A DNA stretch of 6,805 bases from Hyphomicrobiales bacterium (GCA_017305815.1 JAFKJZ010000515.1:1-6805); one strand, 5' to 3'; positions 1 through 5,776 are shown, counted from the first letter of the stretch. Notes: generated from the sequence alone by a model not told the origin. Made by a program: numbers and translations.

Positions 1-10
1 GTCGGCGCCG

Positions 11-646
11 TCAGTGGGTCCAGCCCGGGAACAGCGCCGTCAGACTCGTGACCATCATTTCCACGCCGATCGCGGCGAGGATCATCCCCATGAGGCGCTT
101 GGTCACGCTCATGACCGTCGGCGAAACGACGCGTCCGATGAACGGGGCCGCTATCATCATTGCGGCGAGGACGACGAGGAAAGCGGCGAGGCCGATCCAG
201 AACGCCATCTCCTGGCCGGTCGATCTTCCCTCGTGGGCATAGACCACCAGGGTTGCGATGGAACCCGGGCCAAGCAGGAGCGGAATGCTCATCGGATAGA
301 ACGCGACATTGCTTGCGGTCTTGTAGGTCTTTTGTTCCGCAGCCGATCCGGCATGTGCGGGGCTGTCCTCGCCGTTGAGCAGGGATAGGGCCAGCAGGAG
401 GACGACGAGGCCTCCGGCGAGGCGGAAATTATTCACCGTCAGACCGAAGAATTCCAGAATCGCGGTTCCGGCAAGCGCGGAAACGACGCTGCCGATTGCG
501 ACGGTAATCGTGACGAGGATGGCGGTCCGGCGCTGCTCACCCGGGGCCATGCCCGCTGTCAGCGAGAGGAATATGGGTACACCCGCGATCGGGTTGATGA
601 TCGCAAACAATGCCGAAAAAATCTTGATCGCAAATGTGACGTCCAT
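11..646 (-). CDS. MarC family (UPF0056) inner membrane protein
   Basis: This is a complete 211-residue polytopic membrane protein of the MarC/UPF0056 family, whose usual length is about 200-220 residues. About six hydrophobic segments can be seen near residues 6-28, 42-64, 72-90, 113-136, 147-170 and 184-206. Family landmarks are the NPIAG motif at residues 18-22 in the first segment and the IPLLLGPGSIAT stretch at 121-132 in the second half. MarC proteins were once linked to multiple antibiotic resistance, but that role was later disputed; the substrate is unknown and a transporter role is only presumed from the family. The chosen ATG opens the first membrane segment and has AGGAG (658-662) about 11 bases upstream plus a G-run nearer the start. 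An upstream in-frame extension is not needed. The stop lies 11 bases from the window edge, so its downstream neighbour is not visible. Family assignment is secure; function is not. Confidence 0.93.
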   Translation of the reverse strand: MDVTFAIKIFSALFAIINPIAGVPIFLSLTAGMAPGEQRRTAILVTITVAIGSVVSALAGTAILEFFGLTVNNFRLAGGLVVLLLALSLLNGEDSPAHAGSAAEQKTYKTASNVAFYPMSIPLLLGPGSIATLVVYAHEGRSTGQEMAFWIGLAAFLVVLAAMMIAAPFIGRVVSPTVMSVTKRLMGMILAAIGVEMMVTSLTALFPGWTH

Positions 647-662
647 CGGCCCCCGGTCTCCT

Positions 663-688
663 GTGCATCCGCTTGTTGCGGTGCATCC
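663..688. repeat. Short direct repeat in the MarC leader
   Basis: The octamer GTGCATCC occurs at 663-670 and again at 681-688, an 18-base period with a 10-base spacer. The spacer together with its flanks can also fold as a small hairpin (CCGC/GCGG core around TTGTT, with TGCA/TGCA outside a one-base bulge). It overlaps the candidate -10 element and the transcribed leader of the MarC gene, so it could be a regulator site; chance is also possible for so short a repeat. Confidence 0.4.
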
Positions 689-713
689 TTTCCTTCGCTT
701 CAGGGTTGGTCAA
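685..713 (-). promoter_or_regulatory. Candidate sigma-70-type promoter for the MarC gene
   Basis: On the minus strand TTGACC (708-713) and AAGGAT (685-690) are separated by 17 bases. The -35 box is good and the -10 box is poor (three of six consensus bases). Transcription would begin near 679, leaving a leader of about 33 bases before the MarC ATG. This is inferred from sequence match and position only. Confidence 0.35.
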
Positions 714-815
714 GAGGATCACCGCCTATTCAGGCGTGCCGTCCCGTCGCATGCCGAGACTGCATTCCGATGACGCTGTTTTAGACCGGCTGGACGGGGA
801 GGGAGGCTGGGAGGA

Positions 816-938
816 CTATGGAAACAGTCGGATCGCCTTGGTGCTGTCGGCAGCCGATTCCGCGGCGATGGCGGCGGTCGAAAACAGCGAGGCGGCCAGC
901 AGGAAGACGATCGTCGTGAAGGCAATGCGGGACATCAT
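816..938 (-). CDS. Possible 40-residue exported peptide
   Basis: This short minus-strand frame encodes 40 residues starting MMSRIAFTTIVF. It has the layout of a Sec signal peptide: an Arg at position 4, a hydrophobic core at about residues 5-21, and small residues (AAIAA) around 22-26 where signal peptidase I could cut. That would leave a mature tail of only about 15 residues ending in AIRLFP. GGAG lies 3 bases before the first ATG and 6 bases before the second, so the second ATG (935) has the better spacing. No protein family is recognised. It could be a genuine tiny secreted or membrane peptide, the remnant of a longer secreted protein that lost its body, or a chance frame. Two other long minus-strand frames cross the same bases but have improbable Arg/Pro/Ser-rich translations. 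Moderate to low confidence. Confidence 0.42.
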   Translation of the reverse strand: MMSRIAFTTIVFLLAASLFSTAAIAAESAADSTKAIRLFP

Positions 939-1155
939 GCACTCCGGCAACGCGTCGGATCTCGTGGATCCATCGCTTGAACTAGCCGCCCGCGGCAGAA
1001 TAGCAAGGTTCTGCGCCTGCCTGGCGCCTCCCGCGAGGTTCGCGCGCGGCCGGAGGGACGGCCAGGCGCCGATGCCACCGGAGCGGAGTGGATTGCCGGG
1101 AGGGGGACGGACCTGATATCCCCATCCCTCACATGACGCCCTGCCGGAGGCCCTG

Positions 1156-1392
1156 ATGCGAGCCCTTTTCGTCCAGATCAAATGCCATCTCGGGCGTGCC
1201 TATGAGGTGGCGAATGCCATCGCCGACGCGGAGATCGCCTCGGAGATCTATTCGACCGCTGGCGAATTCGACCTCCTGGTGAAGTTCTACCTGCCGGACG
1301 ACGCCGATCCCGGCCATTTCGTCACCGAATCGGTGCAGCGTTTCGACGGCATCCGCGATACGCGCACGATCATGACCTTCCGGGCCTTCTAG
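1156..1392 (+). CDS. Stand-alone Lrp/AsnC ligand-binding (RAM) domain protein
   Basis: This complete 78-residue protein corresponds to only the C-terminal effector domain of Lrp/AsnC regulators, the RAM or AsnC_trans_reg domain, with an alternating beta-alpha-beta-beta-alpha-beta order. Visible marks are the first strand ALFVQIKC (residues 3-10), the helix around 14-27, the turn and strand STAGEFDLLVKF (33-44), a second helix around 52-64, and the final strand DTRTIMTFRAF (68-78). There is no helix-turn-helix, so it cannot bind DNA alone in the Lrp manner. Free RAM proteins are known in bacteria and archaea; they oligomerise and may bind amino acids or pair with full-length Lrp proteins. The start is well supported by GGAGG (1146-1150) 5 bases before the ATG. 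It appears monocistronic, 138 bases before the next gene. Its ligand and partner cannot be read from the sequence. Confidence 0.9.
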   Translation: MRALFVQIKCHLGRAYEVANAIADAEIASEIYSTAGEFDLLVKFYLPDDADPGHFVTESVQRFDGIRDTRTIMTFRAF

Positions 1393-1530
1393 GGTCACCC
1401 CAGCCAGATCATCAGGCGCTGTGCAAATCAGCCGGGCCCGCGTAAGGAGAGTCGCATCCATCTTTCGCCTGCTTCTTGCCCCAGGAAGGAGCGGGTAGTC
1501 CTGACGCGAGACGAGCTGAAGCGAGACGAC

Positions 1531-2013
1531 ATGACGACGATGATGAAGACGAGCCTGATCGCATCCGCACTGATGCTGGCGCCGCTGGCGGCGCAGGCGC
1601 AGAACAAGCCGGTCGCGCCGCCGCTGATGGTCAGCGCCGGCAAGTGCGACAAGCTCGTCGTCGCCGGCAAGGACGCCACGAAGCAGTGCCGCAACGAGGT
1701 GGCAAGCCAGCCCATGCCGGGCGGCGCCGTCATGTTCATCTTCACGCAGGGCAAGACGTTGATCGGTTTCACCGGCGACGCGACCAAGCTTTCGGGCGAC
1801 AAGAAGACGGGCATTGCCGGATTGCCGGTGATCGACGTCAATATCCGCTCCGGCAAGGAGCCGAAGATCCTTCATGCGACCGAGGGGCTCTGCAAGTTCA
1901 GCGATCCCTATTCCGGCAAGCCGGCGATCGTCACCTGCACGGCCAAGACGGCGGAAGGCACCTTCACGGGCTCGTTCAAGTCGAACGGCACGCCGCCGAA
2001 GGCGCAGCAATAA
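1531..2013 (+). CDS. Secreted four-cysteine protein of unknown function
   Basis: This 160-residue protein has a clear Sec signal peptide: Lys at position 6, a hydrophobic core at about 8-21, and an AQA site predicting cleavage after residue 23. The mature part of about 137 residues is probably periplasmic. It holds four cysteines, at residues 39, 53, 121 and 136, which would suit two disulfides, one near each end. The short alternating hydrophobic stretches (VMFIFTQ, TLIGFTG, AIVTCTAK, GTFTGSFK) suggest a small beta-rich domain. No enzymatic motif is evident, and I recognise no named family, only the general style of conserved hypothetical secreted proteins of alphaproteobacteria. Three ATGs (1531, 1540, 1543) could serve as the start; the first has a weak GAG 5 bases upstream. 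The tail is Lys/Pro/Gln-rich. It converges on ynfA with 6 bases between stop codons. Confidence 0.85.
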   Translation: MTTMMKTSLIASALMLAPLAAQAQNKPVAPPLMVSAGKCDKLVVAGKDATKQCRNEVASQPMPGGAVMFIFTQGKTLIGFTGDATKLSGDKKTGIAGLPVIDVNIRSGKEPKILHATEGLCKFSDPYSGKPAIVTCTAKTAEGTFTGSFKSNGTPPKAQQ

Positions 2014-2027
2014 GCGGCTTCAGCCGC
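2014..2027. terminator. Small hairpin between convergent stop codons
   Basis: GCGGC (2014-2018) and GCCGC (2023-2027) flank TTCA, giving a 5-bp GC stem directly after the secreted-protein stop and overlapping the ynfA stop codon. It could help separate the two convergent genes, but there is no T-run on either side, so a role in intrinsic termination is doubtful. Confidence 0.3.
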
Positions 2028-2343
2028 GCGGCGCGAACAGGATGACCGACGCGCCGGCGATGCAGATGGCGGCGCCGACGAAATCCCAGCGATCGGGCCG
2101 GGCGCCCTCGACGATCCAGAGCCACAGGATCGACAGCGCGATATAGATGCCGCCATAGGCCGCATAGGCGCGGCCGGCGGCAGCGCTGTCGATCCATGTC
2201 AGCAGATAGGCGAAGAGGGCGAGCGACAGGGCGCCTGGCACGAGCCACAAGGGGGAGTGATCGAGCTTCAGCCACGCCCAGAAGGCGAAGCAACCGGCGA
2301 TTTCCGCCAGCCCGGCGGCGACGTAGATCGCGATCGAAACCAT
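2020..2343 (-). CDS. ynfA: YnfA family (UPF0060) small membrane protein
   Basis: This complete 107-residue protein matches the normal length of the YnfA/UPF0060 family, which is related in size and topology to small multidrug resistance transporters. Four membrane segments are visible at about residues 3-24, 32-50, 60-79 and 86-104. Typical marks are the N-terminal [25 protein letters not shown] in segment two, and [12 protein letters not shown] at the start of segment three. YnfA has been linked to efflux in some enterics, but the physiological substrate here is unknown. The ATG chosen begins right before the first membrane helix; 24 further in-frame upstream codons exist but are polar, Arg-rich and not family-like. 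The Shine-Dalgarno is weak (ACGGGG, 5 bases before the start). The gene stands alone, downstream of the tRNA-Lys on the same strand. Confidence 0.93.
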   Translation of the reverse strand: MVSIAIYVAAGLAEIAGCFAFWAWLKLDHSPLWLVPGALSLALFAYLLTWIDSAAAGRAYAAYGGIYIALSILWLWIVEGARPDRWDFVGAAICIAGASVILFAPRG

Positions 2344-2412
2344 GGCAGCCCCGTATGGATCATTTCGGCGCGACCGCCGACATGTGGGCGGATCCCATCC
2401 GCTCGGCCCTCG

Positions 2413-2430
2413 CAAGGCGGGATCGCCTTG
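2413..2430 (-). other. Hairpin downstream of tRNA-Lys
   Basis: CAAGGCG (2413-2419) and CGCCTTG (2424-2430) form a perfect 7-bp stem with a 4-base loop, starting 41 bases past the tRNA 3' end in the minus direction. No T-run follows, so it is at best a weak terminator or a stop for exonucleases trimming the tRNA trailer. Confidence 0.35.
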
Positions 2431-2470
2431 GGTGGTCAGTCTTGTCGAATGGGACGAAGCAGGGGAGTGG

Positions 2471-2543
2471 TGAGCCCGTCGGGATTCGAACCCGAGACCC
2501 CATGATTAAAAGTCACGTGCTCTACCGGCTGAGCTACGGGCTC
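2471..2543 (-). tRNA. tRNA-Lys (anticodon TTT)
   Basis: Read on the minus strand, 73 bases fold into a complete cloverleaf. The acceptor is GAGCCCG paired with CGGGCTC plus discriminator A. The D stem is GCTC/GAGC, and the anticodon stem CGTGA/TCATG (one G-U pair) encloses the loop CTTTTAA, giving anticodon TTT. The variable region is GGGTC and the T arm is TCGGG-TTCGAAT-CCCGA. The terminal CCA is not encoded (the discriminator is followed by CCACTCC on the minus strand, which begins CCA, so part-templating cannot be strictly excluded). The loop sequence and anticodon match bacterial tRNA-Lys(UUU), which reads AAA and AAG. It seems to be a single-tRNA transcription unit with its own promoter. 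No integrase or duplicated 3' end suggests use as an attachment site. Confidence 0.97.
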
Positions 2544-2544
2544 A

Positions 2545-2561
2545 TCGAGGCAGTGCCTCGA
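2545..2561 (-). other. Hairpin in the pre-tRNA leader
   Basis: TCGAGGC (2545-2551) and GCCTCGA (2555-2561) form a perfect 7-bp stem with a 3-base loop, ending one base before the mature tRNA 5' end. It would lie in the 5' leader that RNase P removes. It may simply shape the precursor. Confidence 0.5.
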
Positions 2562-2571
2562 ATTGGGGCGG

Positions 2572-2600
2572 AACCTAGTCGTCGCGGGCGGATGGGTCAA
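2572..2600 (-). promoter_or_regulatory. Promoter of tRNA-Lys
   Basis: On the minus strand TTGACC (2595-2600) and TAGGTT (2572-2577) are separated by exactly 17 bases, 28 bases before the tRNA 5' end. TTGACC is a strong -35 match; the -10 is fair. The placement just ahead of a stable RNA gene supports a housekeeping-sigma promoter giving a pre-tRNA with a leader of about 20 bases. Confidence 0.65.
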
Positions 2601-2721
2601 TAGTCCCACTGGCCGAGTATGGCCAACGGTCCACGGATTTCGTCGATCGTCGGCCGGCGCCTGCATGTTTGCGGGCGATTGCTGCGCCGGGATAGGGTAT
2701 CAAGCCGCCATATTCGTCCGT

Positions 2722-2727
2722 TACAAT
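2722..2727 (+). promoter_or_regulatory. Possible -10 element for ugd
   Basis: TACAAT is a five-of-six match to the sigma-70 -10 box and sits 41 bases before the ugd start, so transcription would begin about 35 bases upstream of the ATG. No good -35 hexamer is found 16-18 bases further up (TATCAA at 2698-2703 is the nearest), so an activator or different sigma factor may be needed, or the match is chance. Confidence 0.35.
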
Positions 2728-2768
2728 GGTTCCAGGTTCGGGATCACGGCAAAAGTGAAGGCGTCAGC

Positions 2769-4112
2769 ATGCGCATAGCGATGATCGGTTCTGGTTATGT
2801 CGGCCTCGTCTCCGGCGCATGTCTCGCGGATTTCGGCCACGACGTCACCTGCATCGACAAGGACGCGGCCAAGATCGAGGCTCTGAAGCAGAACCATATC
2901 CCGATCTTCGAGCCCGGGCTCGAAGCGCTGGTCGCTTCCAACGTCCGGGCAGGCCGCCTCTCCTTCACCACCGAACTGGCGGGCCCTGTCGGCGAGGCGG
3001 ATGTCGTCTTCATCGCGGTCGGCACGCCGTCGCGGCGCGGCGATGGCCATGCCGATCTCTCCTACGTCTATGCGGCGGCGCGCGAGATCGCCCAGGCGGT
3101 CAAGGGCTTCACCGTCGTCGTCACCAAGTCGACTGTGCCTGTCGGCACCGGCGACGAGGTAGAGCGGATCATCCGCGAGACCAATCCGGATGCGGACGTG
3201 GCGGTGGTATCCAATCCCGAGTTCCTGCGCGAGGGCGCGGCGATCGCCGATTTCAAGCGGCCCGACCGAATCGTCGTCGGCGTCGAAGGCGAGCGCGGCA
3301 AGGATGTGATGGCGGGCGTGTATCGGCCGCTCTACCTGAACCAGGCACCGATCCTGTTCACGTCGCGCCGCTCCTCCGAACTGATCAAGTACGCCGCCAA
3401 CGCCTTCCTGGCGATGAAGATCACCTTCATCAACGAGATGGCCGATCTCTGCGAGAGCGTCGGCGCCGACGTCCAGGCGGTGTCGCGCGGCATCGGCCTC
3501 GACAACCGCATCGGTTCGAAATTCCTGCATGCCGGCCCCGGCTATGGCGGTTCGTGCTTCCCAAAGGACACGCTGGCCCTCGTCAAGACGGCTCAGGACC
3601 AGGGAACGCCGCTACGGCTGATCGAAACCACCGTCTCGATCAACGACCAGCGCAAGCGTGCCATGGCGCGCAAGGTGATCCAGGCCTCGGGGGGCGAGAT
3701 CCGCGGCAAGAAGGTCGCCGTCCTCGGGCTGACCTTCAAGCCGAATACCGACGACATGCGCGAAGCGCCGTCGCTGTCGATCATCCAGGCGCTGCAGGAT
3801 GCGGGCGCGCGGGTTTCGGCCTTCGACCCCGAAGGCATCGAGCCGGCGCGGCAGGTCCTTGCCGACGTCCACTACGCCACGGATGCCTATGACGCTGCAC
3901 AGGATGCCGATGTCCTCGTCATCGTGACGGAATGGGATATCTTCCGGGCGCTCGACCTGAAGCGGCTGAAGGCGACTATGCGCACGCCGTTGATGGTCGA
4001 CCTGCGCAACATCTATCGTCGCGAGGATGTCGTTAGCGAAGGCTTTCGCTATTTCAGCGTTGGCCGTCCCGGCGACGATGCCGCGTTCCACCTTGACGTC
4101 GCCGCCGAATAG
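2769..4112 (+). CDS. ugd: UDP-glucose 6-dehydrogenase
   Basis: This 447-residue protein oxidises UDP-glucose to UDP-glucuronate with two NAD+, in the cytoplasm, feeding capsule, exopolysaccharide or lipid sugar synthesis. The N-terminal Rossmann domain has GSGYVG at residues 7-12 with Asp30 placed to bind the NAD ribose. The KSTVPVGTG stretch is followed by NPEFLREG from residue 149. The central helix region carries KYAANAFLAMK (Lys207, Asn211, Lys217). The catalytic cysteine is Cys263 in GPGYGGSCFPKDT. The C-terminal UDP-binding domain begins around GLTFKPNTDDMREAP (from 320). Length and order match the bacterial Ugd/RkpK/TuaD class, and every expected active-site residue is present. An in-frame extension of 50 codons upstream is Arg-rich and not family-like; the chosen ATG starts the Rossmann strand and has GAAGG about 7 bases ahead. 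No polysaccharide genes adjoin it here, so its product's destination is unknown. Confidence 0.97.
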   Translation: MRIAMIGSGYVGLVSGACLADFGHDVTCIDKDAAKIEALKQNHIPIFEPGLEALVASNVRAGRLSFTTELAGPVGEADVVFIAVGTPSRRGDGHADLSYVYAAAREIAQAVKGFTVVVTKSTVPVGTGDEVERIIRETNPDADVAVVSNPEFLREGAAIADFKRPDRIVVGVEGERGKDVMAGVYRPLYLNQAPILFTSRRSSELIKYAANAFLAMKITFINEMADLCESVGADVQAVSRGIGLDNRIGSKFLHAGPGYGGSCFPKDTLALVKTAQDQGTPLRLIETTVSINDQRKRAMARKVIQASGGEIRGKKVAVLGLTFKPNTDDMREAPSLSIIQALQDAGARVSAFDPEGIEPARQVLADVHYATDAYDAAQDADVLVIVTEWDIFRALDLKRLKATMRTPLMVDLRNIYRREDVVSEGFRYFSVGRPGDDAAFHLDVAAE

Positions 4113-4142
4113 CGCCGCCGGCTCTCCGGACCGATCGCCTAG

Positions 4143-4169
4143 CGTCATGCCGGCGCGCCCGGCATGACG
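4143..4169. repeat. Perfect 11-bp palindrome after ugd (GTCATGCC-type)
   Basis: CGTCATGCCGG (4143-4153) and CCGGCATGACG (4159-4169) are exact inverted copies around a 5-base CGCGC loop, starting 31 bases after the ugd stop. The stem is strong but no T-run follows on either strand, so it is not a classical intrinsic terminator. Intergenic palindromes with GTCATGCC arms and GGCATGAC returns are common repeats in Hyphomicrobiales genomes, and this looks like a short member. It may stabilise the ugd mRNA 3' end or support termination. Confidence 0.7.
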
Positions 4170-4260
4170 GGCGCACGCAGATGTGCACTTGATTGAGAAT
4201 GGTGCGGCCCTTGATGGCGGGCTGCTTGCGATGGATAAGGGGCCATCACAAGCAGTGGGT

Positions 4261-4551
4261 ATGGGTCACATGGACGTTCTCGAGCTTTTGGGCGCATTGC
4301 ACAATGCCCTTCAACCCGGCGCCTCGGTCGAGGATACCGAGAGCTGGATGCAGGCATTCACCGTCATTCGCCGCGAGATGGAAGCCGATCCCAAGACCGA
4401 CAAGTACGACATCGAGACGCTGGACGTGCTGGCCGGCAAGCTGGCCACGCTGATCGCCGAGCTCGAGGCCGGGCAGCGCGAGCCGGATTTCAAGCCCGCT
4501 CGCACCTGGGTGGCGGCGCTCGGCGCCTCGGTCCACCGCCGTCGCTCCTGA
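4261..4551 (+). CDS. Small helical protein of unknown function
   Basis: This frame encodes 96 residues from the ATG chosen, or 93 from the next ATG at 4270. The body is predicted mostly alpha-helical and acidic: MDVLELLGALHNAL, then TESWMQAFTVIRREMEAD, then ETLDVLAGKLATLIAELEAG. It ends with a short basic tail, VHRRRS. There is no signal peptide or membrane segment, so it should be cytoplasmic. No cysteine or recognisable catalytic motif is present, and I cannot assign a family; a small helical bundle or a partner subunit would fit the pattern. GC-rich third positions match the neighbours, which supports real coding. The start is uncertain: the frame is open back to a GTG at 4183 with another ATG at 4231, and none of the candidates has a convincing Shine-Dalgarno. 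It lies between ugd and the EEP-family gene on the same strand, but gaps over 100 bases on each side argue against tight coupling. Confidence 0.72.
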   Translation: MGHMDVLELLGALHNALQPGASVEDTESWMQAFTVIRREMEADPKTDKYDIETLDVLAGKLATLIAELEAGQREPDFKPARTWVAALGASVHRRRS

Positions 4552-4654
4552 GCCGAGCCGGTGGTCGCAGGCCGGGCGAGGGAACTCGCGGGATGTCTAC
4601 GGATTTGGACTAAGTTGAGTTGTGTTCCCGACGGCCTTCGCTAACTTGGTTCTC

Positions 4655-5440
4655 ATGAGCACCGCCCGCATCCTCTCCTACAACGTCCATGCCTGCGTCG
4701 GGATCGACAAGAAGTTGTCGCCGGAGCGCATCGCCCACGTCATCCAGGACTGTGCGCCGGATATCGTCGCGCTGCAGGAGATCGATGTGGGGAGACCGCG
4801 CAGCGGCCGGGTCGACCAGGCGCAGGTGCTGGCCGAAATGCTCGGCATGGAGGTGCGCTTCCACCCCTCGACCCGGATCGGCCCGGACGAGCATTATGGC
4901 GACGCCATTCTGACCCGGCTGCCCTATTCGATGAAGAAGATGGGTGTGCTGCCGGGCTTCCATGACCGGATCAAGGTCGAGCCGCGCGGGGCGCTCTGGG
5001 CCTCGGTGCAGGTCGGCGGAGTCGAGGTACAGGTGGTGAATACCCATCTCGGCGTCTGGCCGCATGAGCAGATGCTGCAGCTTTCCACGCTGCTCGGGCC
5101 GGAATGGCTCGGTCATCCCGAATGCCGAGAGCCGGTCGTCTTTCTCGGTGATTTCAACGCGCCTCCCGGACTTTCGCCATATCGTCGGCTCGCGTCGGAG
5201 TTTGTCGATGTGCAGAAGGTCTGGGGCGAGCGGAAGGCGAAGCCGACCTTTCCGGGACGACTGCCGACGCTCCGGATCGACCATGTGTGGCTGCGCGGCC
5301 GGGCGGCGGTCAAGAACGTCGAGGTCGTGCGCACGCCGCTTGCCCGTGTCGCCTCGGATCACCTGCCGCTGGTGGTCGACCTCGATTTTCGCGCGCACGC
5401 CAAGCCCGCCGCGCCGCATGCCGCCATGGGCGCCGCCTGA
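4655..5440 (+). CDS. Endonuclease/exonuclease/phosphatase (EEP) family hydrolase
   Basis: This 261-residue protein is a single-domain member of the metal-dependent EEP superfamily (DNase I, exonuclease III, inositol phosphatase and sphingomyelinase fold). Motifs appear in order: SYNVH with Asn10, LQE with Glu42 as metal ligand, YGDAILTR (81-88), NTHLG with Asn129 and His131, LGDFNAPP with Asp166 and Asn168, RIDHVW with Asp209 and His210, and the terminal catalytic SDH at 234-236. All the usual catalytic positions are filled, so it should be an active phosphodiesterase or phosphatase, but the substrate (nucleic acid, phospholipid or phosphosugar) cannot be told. No signal peptide is seen, suggesting a cytoplasmic enzyme. 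The ATG chosen directly precedes the first core strand; an in-frame GTG at 4622 would add 11 residues. Neither start has a clear Shine-Dalgarno. The Ala/Pro/His-rich tail after residue 246 is probably disordered. Confidence 0.92.
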   Translation: MSTARILSYNVHACVGIDKKLSPERIAHVIQDCAPDIVALQEIDVGRPRSGRVDQAQVLAEMLGMEVRFHPSTRIGPDEHYGDAILTRLPYSMKKMGVLPGFHDRIKVEPRGALWASVQVGGVEVQVVNTHLGVWPHEQMLQLSTLLGPEWLGHPECREPVVFLGDFNAPPGLSPYRRLASEFVDVQKVWGERKAKPTFPGRLPTLRIDHVWLRGRAAVKNVEVVRTPLARVASDHLPLVVDLDFRAHAKPAAPHAAMGAA

Positions 5441-5475
5441 CGCTATCGCGAAGAGCGAGCCGATCGAATAAGAGC

Positions 5476-5493
5476 CCGGCTTCCGGTGTTTTT
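5476..5493 (+). terminator. Weak candidate terminator after the EEP gene
   Basis: CCGG-CTT-CCGG (5476-5486) can form a 4-bp hairpin followed by TGTTTTT on the plus strand, 35 bases after the EEP stop. The T-run is good but the stem is very short, so termination here is only plausible. It lies in the 66-base gap between two convergent genes. Confidence 0.35.
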
Positions 5494-5506
5494 GAGTTCG
5501 CGACTT

Positions 5507-5749
5507 CTACTTGCCGGCCGCAAGCGTCCAGATCGTCCAGCGCGTGCGCCTCTTGTCCACGGGCGCCTTGCGATGATGCGACGACCCGCTTGTCGATGTC
5601 GGCAGGCAGCAGAGGTCGGTGACGAGGTCGTCGTAGCGGGACAGCTCGGATCGATTCATGCGCGACAGCATCATGGCGCCTGCGGCGAAGCTCGAGCCGA
5701 ACTGCAGCGTACGCTTGCTCAAGGGCAGCTTCATGATCGAGTTGGCCAT
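5507..5749 (-). CDS. Small basic orphan protein
   Basis: This 80-residue minus-strand protein belongs to no family I recognise. The first half (MANSIMKLPLSKRTLQFG onward) is mildly amphipathic, with the stretch FGSSFAAGAMMLSRM at 17-31 and an acidic patch, YDDLVTDL, at 39-46. Two adjacent cysteines lie at 47-48. The second half is strongly basic, with HHRKAP and DKRRTR, and ends in the Trp-containing WTIWTLAAGK. The hydrophobic stretch is too short and broken for a clear membrane helix or signal peptide. Translation signals are the best in the window: GGAGG sits 6 bases before the ATG, and a promoter candidate lies about 80 bases up. Third positions stay GC-rich throughout. An overlapping frame entering around residue 48 has lower GC at third positions, so a frameshift is not favoured. 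A nucleic-acid-binding or membrane-associated role is possible but only guessed. Confidence 0.72.
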   Translation of the reverse strand: MANSIMKLPLSKRTLQFGSSFAAGAMMLSRMNRSELSRYDDLVTDLCCLPTSTSGSSHHRKAPVDKRRTRWTIWTLAAGK

Positions 5750-5776
5750 AGAACACCTCCCACGGCCCTAACCGCT

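Noticed and set aside
673..1116. Plus-strand frame of 147 codons between the MarC and RAM genes
   Set aside because: It has no ribosome binding site, a disordered-looking composition and no family features; it overlaps the more plausible small exported peptide on the other strand.
1129..2010. Long minus-strand open frame of 293 codons opposite the RAM and secreted-protein genes
   Set aside because: It is antisense to two well-supported genes, rich in Arg/His/Asp with no family-like motifs, and typical of the stop-poor shadow frames in high-GC DNA.
2471..2543. tRNA-Lys as an attachment site for an integrated element
   Set aside because: No integrase gene, no duplicated tRNA 3' end and no change in base composition was seen on either side.
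2619..2768. 50-residue N-terminal extension of ugd
   Set aside because: The extra residues are Arg-rich and precede the first Rossmann strand, where the family normally starts; a reasonable ribosome binding site lies before the internal ATG.
2721..3530. 269-codon minus-strand frame opposite ugd
   Set aside because: It is antisense to an unmistakable UDP-glucose dehydrogenase; its composition is that of a codon-position shadow.
4576..4589. Small GCGAG-GGAA-CTCGC hairpin between the helical protein and the EEP gene
   Set aside because: A 5-bp stem without a T-run is common by chance in GC-rich DNA and is not enough to call a terminator.
4610..5419. 269-codon minus-strand frame opposite the EEP gene
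   Set aside because: The EEP frame has every catalytic motif in order, while the antisense translation shows no recognisable domain.
5310..5756. 148-codon minus-strand frame overlapping the small orphan gene, possibly joined to it by a frameshift
   Set aside because: Its third positions are poorer in GC than the 80-residue frame, which has the strong Shine-Dalgarno and stays codon-consistent to its stop.
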